NCBI GenBank assembly: GCA_913057765.1
Contig: CAJXPH010000034.1
Coordinates: forward strand, 1 to 16,292
Direction of reading: 5' to 3'
DNA length: 16,292 nucleotides
Source of the DNA: an uncultured Campylobacteraceae bacterium
GTDB taxonomy: Bacteria > Campylobacterota > Campylobacteria > Campylobacterales > Arcobacteraceae
Position numbers and translations under genes: made by a program
Shown: positions 7,446-15,565 of the stretch, in pieces
Layout of the letters: every line of letters starts with the position of its first letter
Position numbering within the stretch: the first letter of the stretch is position 1
Notes under the pieces: generated by a model
Seen by the model: only the letters and a program-made list of their open reading frames with translations
Told to the model about the DNA's origin: nothing
Databases searched by the model: none

Positions 7446-8441
7446 CTATTTAGTGTTTAATGCACCTTCAATTAAATCTTTTCCAATTTTTCTATCACTG
7501 TAGAATTCAGGATAGATTTTACTTACTGCAGTTTTCCAAGCAGCTTTTTGTTCAGCAGTTAAATTGATAATTTCTAAGTTACCAGTTTTTTCTGCATATG
7601 CTTTGATTTCATTAAATTGTTTAGTATTTAAGTCTTCAGCATATTCTCTTTCTTTGATTGTAGCTTCTTTCATAGCTTGAGTTACATTTGCTTGTAAATC
7701 AGCAGGTAATTTATTCCAGAATTTTTTAGACATAACAACTAAATAACCTAAGTAACCATGGTTAGTAATAGTTAAGTATTTTTGAACTTCGTGGAATTTT
7801 TTAGTAAAGATGTTAGAGTTAGTATTTTCTTGACCATCAATTACACCTTGTTGTAATCCTGAATAAACTTCAGAGAAAGGCATCATTTGTGGATTTGCAC
7901 CAACTGAATGGAATTGTGCTTCAAGAACTTTTGAAGACATGATTCTAAACTTTTGACCTTTTGCATCATCTGGAGTGATTAAAGCTTTTTTTGAAGATGA
8001 TAATTGTTTAAAGTGATTATCCCAGAAGCTTAATGCTACGATACCTTTTTTTGTAACCATTGCTTTAAGTTTTTCTCCAACTTCACCATCTTGAACTCTA
8101 TGTAAATGTCCCATGTCATTAAATAGAAATGGTAAATCAAATAGTGCTAAGTTTGGTACAATTTTACCAAATTTAGAAAATGATGGTGCTGCCATTTGAA
8201 CAGAATCTAATCTAATTGCTTTTAATACTGCGTTGTCTTTATATAATTGAGATGATGGGTAAACCTGTACATCAATTTTTCCACCAGATAATTCTTCTAA
8301 TCTTTTTTCAAAGAATCTTGCTGCTTTTCCCTTTGGTGTATTATCACTTACAACGTGAGAAAACTTTAATGTATAGTCCGCTGCTAACCCTGATGTAGCA
8401 AGTACTGCTGCCGCAACTGCCCCCATTACTAATTTTTTCAT
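7446..8441 (-). CDS. dctP: TRAP solute-binding protein DctP, secreted copy
   Basis: A periplasmic DctP-family C4-dicarboxylate-binding protein, 331 aa from the chosen start. A normal cleavable signal peptide (basic 'MKK', hydrophobic 'LVMGAVAAAVLATSG', then 'LAAD' as cleavage region) has no Cys, so unlike its 85% identical neighbour it should be freely soluble. It has the same ligand motifs ('KFRIMSSKVLEAQF', 'GANPQMMPFSEVYSGLQQG', 'VIDGQEN'). Start choice: a GTG at 8447 would overlap the Shine-Dalgarno AAGGAG (8447-8452), while the ATG at 8439-8441 lies 5 nt after it, so the ATG is used. It is the first gene of the dctP-dctP-dctQ-dctM cluster and is separated from the second dctP by a strong hairpin. 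It is divergent from gltB. Confidence 0.92.
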   Translation of the reverse strand: MKKLVMGAVAAAVLATSGLAADYTLKFSHVVSDNTPKGKAARFFEKRLEELSGGKIDVQVYPSSQLYKDNAVLKAIRLDSVQMAAPSFSKFGKIVPNLALFDLPFLFNDMGHLHRVQDGEVGEKLKAMVTKKGIVALSFWDNHFKQLSSSKKALITPDDAKGQKFRIMSSKVLEAQFHSVGANPQMMPFSEVYSGLQQGVIDGQENTNSNIFTKKFHEVQKYLTITNHGYLGYLVVMSKKFWNKLPADLQANVTQAMKEATIKEREYAEDLNTKQFNEIKAYAEKTGNLEIINLTAEQKAAWKTAVSKIYPEFYSDRKIGKDLIEGALNTK

Positions 8442-8446
8442 ATTCA

Positions 8447-8512
8447 CTCCTTAAATTTGTTTATAGAAAAAGTATAATTAAAAGTTGTGTAAGAGTTATG
8501 TACAAATATGTA
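8447..8512 (-). promoter_or_regulatory. dctP (secreted copy) promoter with phased boxes
   Basis: Read on the - strand: TTACATAT (8505-8512), GTACATAA (8496-8503), 3 nt, TTACACAA (8485-8492), 8 nt, TATACT (8471-8476), AAGGAG (8447-8452), ATG at 8441. The -10 to box distance (9 nt) and the 11-bp box phase are the same as at the other dctP promoter, and -10 to ATG differs by only one base (30 versus 29). A third, weaker box adds a further helical turn upstream. Confidence 0.6.
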
Positions 8513-8577
8513 AATTTTAAAAAAAAACAGGAGAAGAATAGCATTAAAATAGCATTTATATAAATTGCTATTTTTTT
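8473..8577 (+). ncRNA. Candidate small RNA or gltB leader ending in a terminator hairpin
   Basis: The + strand has a perfect TATAAT at 8473-8478. About 70 nt downstream is AATAGCA (8548-8554) pairing with TGCTATT (8566-8572), helped by an inner TTTA/TAAA, and running into a T-run to 8577, which is the form of an intrinsic terminator. No + strand gene ends here, so a transcript of about 90 nt starting near 8485 is possible. A second AATAGCATT at 8537-8545 could compete for the same 3' arm. It might equally be an attenuator in a long gltB leader. No open frame of note lies inside. Confidence 0.3.
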
Positions 8578-8632
8578 GTATAAATCTATATAAAATATAT
8601 CTATATTAAATCAGTCTTAATAGGAGCTACTA

Positions 8633-8710
8633 GTTTAACCGCTTTTTAAACAATTTTTAGATAAATTATCCCACTTTATGAGGAATATAAAGATAATAAT
8701 ATACAAAGGA
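8633..8710 (+). promoter_or_regulatory. Probable gltB promoter and RBS
   Basis: The stretch before gltB holds T-rich DNA, a small inverted repeat GTTTAA (8633-8638) / TTAAAC (8646-8651), a TATAAA at 8686-8691 as possible -10, and AAGGA at 8706-8710, 5 nt before the ATG. The RBS is convincing; the -10 is one of several AT-rich options in 8578-8700. Nothing else was recognised in this intergenic region beyond the dctP promoter and the + strand hairpin. Confidence 0.4.
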
Positions 8711-8715
8711 AAAAG

Positions 8716-11700
8716 ATGGGATGTAATTTAGATTTACTTACTTCTTTTAAAGATAACTGTGGTTTTGGTTTAGTTGCAGATTTAAAAAATAGACCAAGTC
8801 ATAAAAATTTAGAAGATGCTATAACTTCGCTTGAGCGAATGATGCACAGGGGTGCAGTGGCAGCTGATGGTAAAACTGGGGATGGTTCAGGTTTACTATT
8901 ATCTATGCCAAATAGATTTATGAGAAAAGTAGCTAGTGAAAAAGGTGTTGATTTACCTGAAGTTTACGGTGTAGCTATGATCTTTACAAAAGATTTAAAT
9001 GATATTGATACTTTTATTGGACATTGTGAAGAAAATGACTTAAAAGTGTTATTAACTAGAGAAGTACCTATTGATAAAGATGCCTTAGGACAACAAGCTT
9101 TAGATACTCTACCTCACATTATTCAAGTTTTTGTTAGTGCTAATGCATTAATGTCATCTAAAAGATTTGATGCAATGTTATATTTAACTAGAAAAGAGTG
9201 TGAGCACAAATTATTAGATAAAAAAGATTTTTATATTCCAACATTTTCATCAAAAGTAATTGCGTATAAAGGGCTAATTATGCCTACGCATATTAAACAC
9301 TTTTATGTTGATTTACGAGATGATGATTTTAGAATTTCATTCTCATTGTTTCACCAAAGATTTTCTACGAATACTCTTCCTCAGTGGAGACTTGCTCAAC
9401 CGTTTAGAGCTATTGCTCATAATGGTGAGATTAACTCTGTTGAAGGTAATAGAGTTAATGTTCAAATTAAATCAGAAGATATTAAGTCAGAAGTTTTTAC
9501 AGATGAAGAGATTAAAAGAATTTTACCAATTTTACAAACAGGATCTTCAGATTCTGCTTCATTAGACAATATGTTTGAATTTTTACTTGCAAATGGTGTT
9601 GATTTCTTTAAGGCTGCAAGATGTTTAGTTCCTGCACCTTGGCAAAATGCACCACATATGGATGCTGATTTAAGAGCATTTTATGAGTACGCATCAACTG
9701 CAATGGAAGCTTGGGATGGCCCTGCTGCAGTTTCGTTAACAGATGGGAGACATATTGGTTGTTTAATTGATAGAAATGGATTAAGACCTTCTAAATATGT
9801 AATTACTAAAGACCATAAGATGTATATTACTTCTGAGTATGGTACTGTTACTTTAGATGAAGATAATATTTTAGAAAGAGGAAGACTTCAATCAGGAGAA
9901 ATGATTGGATTAGATCTTAAACATGGAAAAGTTTTAAAAGAAGAAGATATTAATAATTATCTAAAATCTTCACAAAACTATGGTAAATGGTTAAATGCAG
10001 ATATGGACTATTTACAAGAATATATTGACGAATCATTTTTAGATACTGATGATTATAAGATGGAAGACTTAGAAAAAAGACAAAAGTATTTTAATATTAC
10101 TTACGAAGCAATTGATCAAATTATTGAACCAATGGCTAAAGAAGGTAAAGAACCTGTTGGTTCTATGGGTGATGATACACCTTTATCTTGTTTTTCAACT
10201 GTGAATAGAAACTTTACGGATTTCTTTAGACAAAAGTTTGCACAAGTAACAAATCCACCTATTGATCCATATAGAGAAAAAATTGTAATGTCTTTAGAAA
10301 CTGGTTTTGGTCATATTCATAATATTTTAGATGAAAAACCAGAATATGCAAAAAGATTAAAAGTTGCATCTCCAATTTTAATGAAAGAAAAATTTGATGT
10401 ACTTAACTCTTTTGGTAATCCAACATCTCCTAGATATGATGCATATTATAAAAATAAAGTATTCTCAACTACATTTAAATCAAATTTAAAAGATGCATTA
10501 AATCAATTAGCTTCTGATGTTATTAAATCAGTAAAAGAAGACAAAGTATCTGTTGTAATTTTAGATGATAGAGATGTTAATGAAAATGCTAAATTAATTC
10601 CAATGGCTATGGCTGTAGGATTTATTAATGAAAGATTATTAAAAGAAGGTATTAGAAGATACGTTTCAATTGTTGCAGTATCAGGAGAAATTTATGATCC
10701 TCATATGGCGGCAGTTATGATTGGGTATGGTGTTACAGCTATGTATCCATACATGATGTATGCTACTACCGTTGCTTTATTTGAAAGAAAAAATGTATCT
10801 AAATATGAGATGCAAAGATATCTTAAAAATACTCAAAAAGCAGTAAATGCAGGTCTTCTTAAAATCATGTCTAAAATGGGTATTTGTACTATTGCATCTT
10901 ACAGAAATTCAAGATTATTTGATGTTATTGGTTTAGATGATGAAATTATAGAAGATTGTTTTACAGATTCTCATTCTGATTTAGCAGGGCTTGGATATGA
11001 CGACATTGAAGAAAGAGTTGAAAAACAACATTTTAATGCATTCTTTGATGATAAACATATGTTCCCATTAGATTTAGGTGGTTTCTATAAGTATATCCAT
11101 GGTGGAGAGTATCATGATTATGGTCCGGATACTACTAGTGCTATGCATAATAAACAAGCACAAAATAAAGAAGATATCACTGACTTTAATAAATTAAAAG
11201 AACTTGTAGATAATAGAGACAAAAAATTTATTAGAGATTTCTTTGAATTTAATTCAGATAAAAAAGCTATTGATGTAACAGAAGTTGAATCAAAAGATGA
11301 AATCTTTAAAAGATTTGCAACTGCTGCTATGTCATGTGGTTCTATTTCTCCTGAAGCTCATGAAGCAATGGCCATCGCTATGAATACTCTTGGTGGTGTT
11401 TCAAATTCAGGTGAAGGTGGAGAAGATCCAGCTAGATTTAATACTTTAAAAAATTCTAAAATCAAACAAGTTGCTTCTGGTAGATTTGGTGTAACTCCAG
11501 GATATTTAAGAAGTGCAGAAGAGATTCAAATTAAAGTTGCACAAGGTGCAAAACCAGGAGAAGGTGGACAATTACCAGGGCATAAGGTATCACAATATAT
11601 TGCAACATTAAGACATACTATTGCAGGTGTTACTCTTATTTCTCCTCCTCCTCATCATGATATTTATTCTATTGAAGATTTAGCACAATTGATTTTTGAT

Positions 11701-13152
11701 TTAAAGCAAATTAATCCTGAAGCTAAAATTACTGTAAAACTTGTATCAACAATTGGTGTTGGTACAATTGCTGCGGGTGTTGCAAAAGCATATGCAGATA
11801 GAATTGTAATTTCTGGTGCTGATGGTGGTACAGGAGCTGCTCCTTTAACATCTATTAAGCATACAGGTAATCCTTGGGAACTTGGCCTTTCAGAAGCTCA
11901 TAATGCTCTTAAAGCCAATCACTTAAGAGAGTTTGTTCATGTTCAAACAGATGGAGGTTTAAAAACTGGTATGGATGTTGTTAAAGCAGCTATGCTTGGT
12001 GCTGAATCATACGCATTTGGTACAGCTGCATTAACATTACTTGGATGTAAGATTTTAAGAATCTGTCACACAAATAAATGTTCTGTTGGTGTTGCTACTC
12101 AAGATGAAGATTTAAGAGAACATTTTACTGGTACAGTTGAGAGATTAGTTTCATACTTTACATTTGTTGCTGAAGATGTAAGAAGTATTCTTGCAACTAT
12201 TGGATACAACTCAATTGAAGAGATTGTAGGTAGAAGTGATTTATTAAAAGTAATTGATGATGAATTTGCACAAAAATTTGACTTCCAAAATGTGTTAAGA
12301 AGAATTGACGGTATAGATACATGTCAAAAAGATTCAAATAAGCCATTTGATGATAATAAATTTGAAAAAGAATTACTTAAAAAAGTACATAGAACAATTG
12401 AAAAACCTTCAACACCAATTAGAGTTAAAGAAAACATTTCTAACTTGAATAGAAGTTTTGGTACTTTAATTTCTGGTGAAATTGCTAAGTATTATGGAGA
12501 TAAAGGTTTACCTGATGGTTCAATTAATATTTTCTTAAAAGGTATTGCAGGTCAATCATTAGGAGCATTTTTAAGTAAAGGTATGAATATTTACCTTGAA
12601 GGTGCAGCAAATGACTACGTTGGTAAAGGTATGAATGGTGGTAAAATCATTGTAAATACTAGACATCAAGGTCCAGAATTTGCCGGTGGTGGAAACACTT
12701 GTCTTTATGGTGCAACTGGTGGTAAATTATACATTAGAGCAGCAGTAGGTGAAAGATTTGGTGTTAGAAATTCAGGTTGTACATCAGTGGTTGAAGGAAC
12801 AGGTGATAATGCTTGTGAATATATGACTGGTGGTATAGTTGTAATCTTAGGAAATACTGGAGTTAACTTTGGTGCTGGTATGACTGGTGGATTATCATTT
12901 GTTTATGATCCTGAAAAATCATTTGTAGATAAAATGAATCAAGAGTTAATTGAAGCAGTTAGAATTGATACTGATGATACTGAGAGAGAAAGATTATTCT
13001 TAAAAAGATTATTAATGGATTATCTAAATGAAACTGAATCACAAAGAGCTGAAGAAATTTTAGAAGATTTTAGAGCAGAGATTAGAAACTTCTGGATGGT
13101 AAAACCAAAAAATATGACAGTGTTACCATTGAATCCAGATGAGGGAGATTAA
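8716..13152 (+). CDS. gltB: Glutamate synthase (NADPH), large (alpha) subunit
   Basis: The large subunit of GOGAT, a cytoplasmic enzyme converting glutamine and 2-oxoglutarate, with NADPH electrons from GltD, into two glutamates; it is half of the GS-GOGAT ammonium assimilation cycle. At 1478 aa it is full length. In order: a 14-residue propeptide, then Cys15 as N-terminal nucleophile of the class II glutaminase domain ('CGFGLVA', 'RFSTNT' 215-220, 'AHNGEIN' 234-240); a central domain (about 470-770); an FMN/2-oxoglutarate barrel (about 830-1200) with 'GEGGEDP' 899-905, 'KPGEGGQLPG' from 946 and 'SGADGGTGAAP' from 1033; three [3Fe-4S] ligands Cys1111, Cys1117, Cys1122 with the bacterial spacing; and a C-terminal GXGXG beta-helix domain (about 1265-1450). 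No lesion is seen. gltD starts 3 nt after the stop codon. Confidence 0.97.
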   Translation: MGCNLDLLTSFKDNCGFGLVADLKNRPSHKNLEDAITSLERMMHRGAVAADGKTGDGSGLLLSMPNRFMRKVASEKGVDLPEVYGVAMIFTKDLNDIDTFIGHCEENDLKVLLTREVPIDKDALGQQALDTLPHIIQVFVSANALMSSKRFDAMLYLTRKECEHKLLDKKDFYIPTFSSKVIAYKGLIMPTHIKHFYVDLRDDDFRISFSLFHQRFSTNTLPQWRLAQPFRAIAHNGEINSVEGNRVNVQIKSEDIKSEVFTDEEIKRILPILQTGSSDSASLDNMFEFLLANGVDFFKAARCLVPAPWQNAPHMDADLRAFYEYASTAMEAWDGPAAVSLTDGRHIGCLIDRNGLRPSKYVITKDHKMYITSEYGTVTLDEDNILERGRLQSGEMIGLDLKHGKVLKEEDINNYLKSSQNYGKWLNADMDYLQEYIDESFLDTDDYKMEDLEKRQKYFNITYEAIDQIIEPMAKEGKEPVGSMGDDTPLSCFSTVNRNFTDFFRQKFAQVTNPPIDPYREKIVMSLETGFGHIHNILDEKPEYAKRLKVASPILMKEKFDVLNSFGNPTSPRYDAYYKNKVFSTTFKSNLKDALNQLASDVIKSVKEDKVSVVILDDRDVNENAKLIPMAMAVGFINERLLKEGIRRYVSIVAVSGEIYDPHMAAVMIGYGVTAMYPYMMYATTVALFERKNVSKYEMQRYLKNTQKAVNAGLLKIMSKMGICTIASYRNSRLFDVIGLDDEIIEDCFTDSHSDLAGLGYDDIEERVEKQHFNAFFDDKHMFPLDLGGFYKYIHGGEYHDYGPDTTSAMHNKQAQNKEDITDFNKLKELVDNRDKKFIRDFFEFNSDKKAIDVTEVESKDEIFKRFATAAMSCGSISPEAHEAMAIAMNTLGGVSNSGEGGEDPARFNTLKNSKIKQVASGRFGVTPGYLRSAEEIQIKVAQGAKPGEGGQLPGHKVSQYIATLRHTIAGVTLISPPPHHDIYSIEDLAQLIFDLKQINPEAKITVKLVSTIGVGTIAAGVAKAYADRIVISGADGGTGAAPLTSIKHTGNPWELGLSEAHNALKANHLREFVHVQTDGGLKTGMDVVKAAMLGAESYAFGTAALTLLGCKILRICHTNKCSVGVATQDEDLREHFTGTVERLVSYFTFVAEDVRSILATIGYNSIEEIVGRSDLLKVIDDEFAQKFDFQNVLRRIDGIDTCQKDSNKPFDDNKFEKELLKKVHRTIEKPSTPIRVKENISNLNRSFGTLISGEIAKYYGDKGLPDGSINIFLKGIAGQSLGAFLSKGMNIYLEGAANDYVGKGMNGGKIIVNTRHQGPEFAGGGNTCLYGATGGKLYIRAAVGERFGVRNSGCTSVVEGTGDNACEYMTGGIVVILGNTGVNFGAGMTGGLSFVYDPEKSFVDKMNQELIEAVRIDTDDTERERLFLKRLLMDYLNETESQRAEEILEDFRAEIRNFWMVKPKNMTVLPLNPDEGD

Positions 13153-13155
13153 GAG

Positions 13156-14532
13156 ATGTTAAATTTTACTAAATTTGAAAGAATAAATCCTGAAAAAAGA
13201 GATGTTTTACAGAGATTAAAAGATTATAATGAAGTTTATCAAGTATTCACAAAACATAGAGCTAGAGAACAATCTGATAGATGTATGCAGTGTGGTGATC
13301 CATACTGTCATACAGGATGTCCTTTACATAACTTTATTCCAGCGTGGTTAAAACAAACAGCTGAAAAAAATATGGATTTAGCATTTGCTTTATCAAATGA
13401 AACTTCTCCTTTTCCTGAAATTTTAGGAAGAATTTGTCCTCAAGATGTATTATGTGAGGGTGCTTGTTCTTTAAATACTGGACATGGAGCTGTATCTATT
13501 GGTGCAGTTGAAACTCACCTTAATGAAAGAGCATTTGAAAATGGTATGAAGCCTAAATTTGCTCCAATTAAAGGTGATAAAAAAGTAGCTGTTATTGGTT
13601 CTGGACCTGCTGGAATCTCGGCTGCTACATTCCTTTTAAGACGTGGAATTGCAGTAGAAATGTTTGAAAGAGAAGATAGAGCAGGGGGATTACTAATGTA
13701 TGGTATCCCAGGTTTTAAACTTGATAAAACTACTGTTGATAGAAGAATTAATTGGCTTTTAGAAGCTGGAATGAAATTACATTTAAATTGTGAAATTGGA
13801 AAAGATAAATCAATTAGTGATATTGAAAATGAATTTGATGCAGTTTTTGTTGGAATTGGAGCGAAACAAGGTAGATTTGCAAAAATTGATGGTGAAGATG
13901 CTTCTAATTCTTATCTTGCAATGGAATTTTTAACAGGAATTCAAAAAAGAAACCTTGGAAATAATGATACAGACTTTATTGATGTGAAAGATAAAAAAGT
14001 TGTTGTTATTGGCGGAGGAGATACTGCTATGGATTGTGTAAGATCTTCAGTTAGAGAAGGTGCAAAAACAGTTAAATGTCTTTATAGAAGAGATGAAGCT
14101 AATATGCCAGGATCTAAAAAAGAAGTTGTAAATTCTAAAGAAGAGGGTGTTGAATTTGTATTTAATGTAAGCCCTAATAAGATTATTACAATTAACAATG
14201 AAGCAACAGGTATTGAACTACTTAAAACAGGACTTTCTGAAGCAGATGAATCTGGACGTCAAAGAGTTAGTATTATTGAAGGAAGTGAATATATAGAAGA
14301 TGCTGATGTAATTATTTTTGCATTAGGATTCTCTCCAGAAGTTCCTCAATTCTTAAAAGATGCTAAAGTTGAAACAAACTCTTGGGGTGGAATTGTAGTG
14401 AATGATTCTTTTCAAGCATCTAATCCTAAATTCTATGCAGGTGGTGATTGTGAAAGAGGTGCTCACTTAGCAGTTACTGCTGCCTATGATGGTAGAGAAG
14501 CAGCTAAAGAGATTACAAAAGTACTTTCATAA
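13156..14532 (+). CDS. gltD: Glutamate synthase (NADPH), small (beta) subunit
   Basis: The FAD- and iron-sulfur-containing subunit that oxidises NADPH and passes electrons to GltB. It has 458 aa, a usual length. The N-terminal domain has two cysteine groups for [4Fe-4S] clusters: Cys43, Cys46, Cys51, Cys55 ('CMQCGDPYCHTGCP') and Cys94, Cys100, Cys104 ('CPQDVLCEGAC'). The FAD-binding 'GSGPAG' is at 148-153 and the NADPH-binding 'GGGDTA' at 286-291. A C-terminal 'FYAGGDCERGAHLAVTAAYDG' (from about 432) completes the FAD site. It follows gltB by 3 nt, with GGGAG at 13143-13147 in the end of gltB as RBS, so both subunits are made from one mRNA. Confidence 0.96.
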   Translation: MLNFTKFERINPEKRDVLQRLKDYNEVYQVFTKHRAREQSDRCMQCGDPYCHTGCPLHNFIPAWLKQTAEKNMDLAFALSNETSPFPEILGRICPQDVLCEGACSLNTGHGAVSIGAVETHLNERAFENGMKPKFAPIKGDKKVAVIGSGPAGISAATFLLRRGIAVEMFEREDRAGGLLMYGIPGFKLDKTTVDRRINWLLEAGMKLHLNCEIGKDKSISDIENEFDAVFVGIGAKQGRFAKIDGEDASNSYLAMEFLTGIQKRNLGNNDTDFIDVKDKKVVVIGGGDTAMDCVRSSVREGAKTVKCLYRRDEANMPGSKKEVVNSKEEGVEFVFNVSPNKIITINNEATGIELLKTGLSEADESGRQRVSIIEGSEYIEDADVIIFALGFSPEVPQFLKDAKVETNSWGGIVVNDSFQASNPKFYAGGDCERGAHLAVTAAYDGREAAKEITKVLS

Positions 14533-14533
14533 A

Positions 14534-15268
14534 ATGTTTGACTATAACTCATTTACTAATGCAGTTATAAAAGCAAATAAAGAGCTATATGAGTATATTA
14601 ATACTCATATGGACTCATCTGACCTAGAAGAGTCTTCTACCATAGGATATGGAGGAGACAACACTTTAAACATAGACTTAATAGCAGAAAATATATTTAT
14701 TAAATATTTAGACTCTTTTGGAGATATTTTTTCGGAAGAAGCTGGACTATTAACTTCAAACTCAAATATTCAGATTATTATTGATCCTTTAGATGGAAGC
14801 CATAATTTCCTTTCAGGATTACCTTATTATGGAACATCAGTTGCCCTAAAAGTAGATAGTGAAATTAAAGCTGGATTTGTTGTAAATTTAGTAAATCACA
14901 TTATGATATATAAAGTAAATGGTGATTTAAAACAAATAGATATCTTAAATAATAAAACTATAAATTCTTTTGAAATTAAAAATCCACAAATAGGAGTTTT
15001 CGAAAGAGCATACTCTTATCCAAATATTGCAAGAAAATTAAACGAAAAAAAACTTAAATTTAGAAGTCCAGGAGCAGTTGCTCTTTCTTTATGTAATGCA
15101 AAAAACTATAATTTTGTACTTTTTGTAGGTAGTATTAGAGAGTTTGATATTGCTGCTGCATTATACATTTGTAGTGACCTTTTTATACATATCGAGGCTG
15201 AATTCTTAATTATGGCTAAAAAACAATACTATTTGACCCTTATTAAAGAAATAATTAAAGAAGAATAG
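14534..15268 (+). CDS. Inositol monophosphatase family protein
   Basis: A Mg2+-dependent sugar-phosphate/nucleotide phosphatase of the inositol monophosphatase / FBPase / CysQ superfamily, 244 aa from the chosen start. Metal-site motifs are seen in order: 'GYGGDNTLNID' (38-48), 'SEEAG' with Glu68/Glu69, 'DPLDGSHNF' (Asp84, Asp87), and 'EFDIAAA' with Asp205. The substrate cannot be told; inositol-1-phosphate, fructose-1,6-bisphosphate and 3'-phosphoadenosine 5'-phosphate are all handled by members. Start: the frame is open back to an ATG at 14486 inside gltD, but the ATG at 14534, one base after the gltD stop codon, gives the family-like N-terminus; no clear RBS is present, so translation is probably coupled to gltD. 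The close junction suggests it is the third gene of the glt operon. Confidence 0.8.
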   Translation: MFDYNSFTNAVIKANKELYEYINTHMDSSDLEESSTIGYGGDNTLNIDLIAENIFIKYLDSFGDIFSEEAGLLTSNSNIQIIIDPLDGSHNFLSGLPYYGTSVALKVDSEIKAGFVVNLVNHIMIYKVNGDLKQIDILNNKTINSFEIKNPQIGVFERAYSYPNIARKLNEKKLKFRSPGAVALSLCNAKNYNFVLFVGSIREFDIAAALYICSDLFIHIEAEFLIMAKKQYYLTLIKEIIKEE

Positions 15269-15308
15269 GTTATAACTCCAACATAATATTTTAGTTAGGA
15301 AATTGTAA

Positions 15309-15563
15309 ATGTCTTTAATAATTACAGATGAATGTATAGCATGTGATGCTTGTAGAGAAGAGTGTCCGAATGAGGCAATTGAAGAGGGTGATCCAATATA
15401 TATAATTGATGCGGATAGATGTACAGAATGTGTTGGTCATTATGAAGAACCAGCTTGTGTTGAAGTATGTCCTGTTGATTGTATTATAGTAGATCCAGAT
15501 AACCAAGAAACAATGGAAGAGTTAAACTTTAAGTTTAAGCAGTTACAAGAAGAAGAAGTTTAA
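15309..15563 (+). CDS. 2[4Fe-4S] ferredoxin, YfhL/Alvin type
   Basis: A small (84 aa) acidic cytoplasmic electron carrier. The first cluster motif is Cys9-x2-Cys12-x2-Cys15-x3-Cys19-Pro. The second is Cys38-x2-Cys41-x8-Cys50-x3-Cys54-Pro, with the eight-residue spacing between its second and third Cys and the C-terminal helix that mark the Allochromatium vinosum-like (YfhL) ferredoxins. An additional Cys58 follows. Such ferredoxins have very negative and widely split potentials. The RBS is TAGGAA at 15296-15301. The Ppx/GppA gene begins 2 nt after the stop codon. I recall a ferredoxin next to a Ppx/GppA gene in Campylobacter jejuni and Helicobacter pylori, which supports the order as conserved. 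The - strand frame at 15315-15506 is a shadow. Confidence 0.93.
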   Translation: MSLIITDECIACDACREECPNEAIEEGDPIYIIDADRCTECVGHYEEPACVEVCPVDCIIVDPDNQETMEELNFKFKQLQEEEV

Positions 15564-15565
15564 AT

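Noticed and set aside
8442..8447. GTG start two codons upstream for the secreted DctP
   Set aside because: The GTG lies inside the Shine-Dalgarno AAGGAGTG; the ATG at 8439-8441 has correct 5-nt spacing and gives a normal signal peptide.
9305..9565. 86-codon + strand frame within gltB
   Set aside because: It is an out-of-frame shadow of the conserved glutaminase domain.
14486..14533. Upstream start for the inositol-monophosphatase gene inside gltD
   Set aside because: It would add 16 basic residues read from another frame of the conserved gltD end; the ATG right after the gltD stop gives the expected N-terminus.
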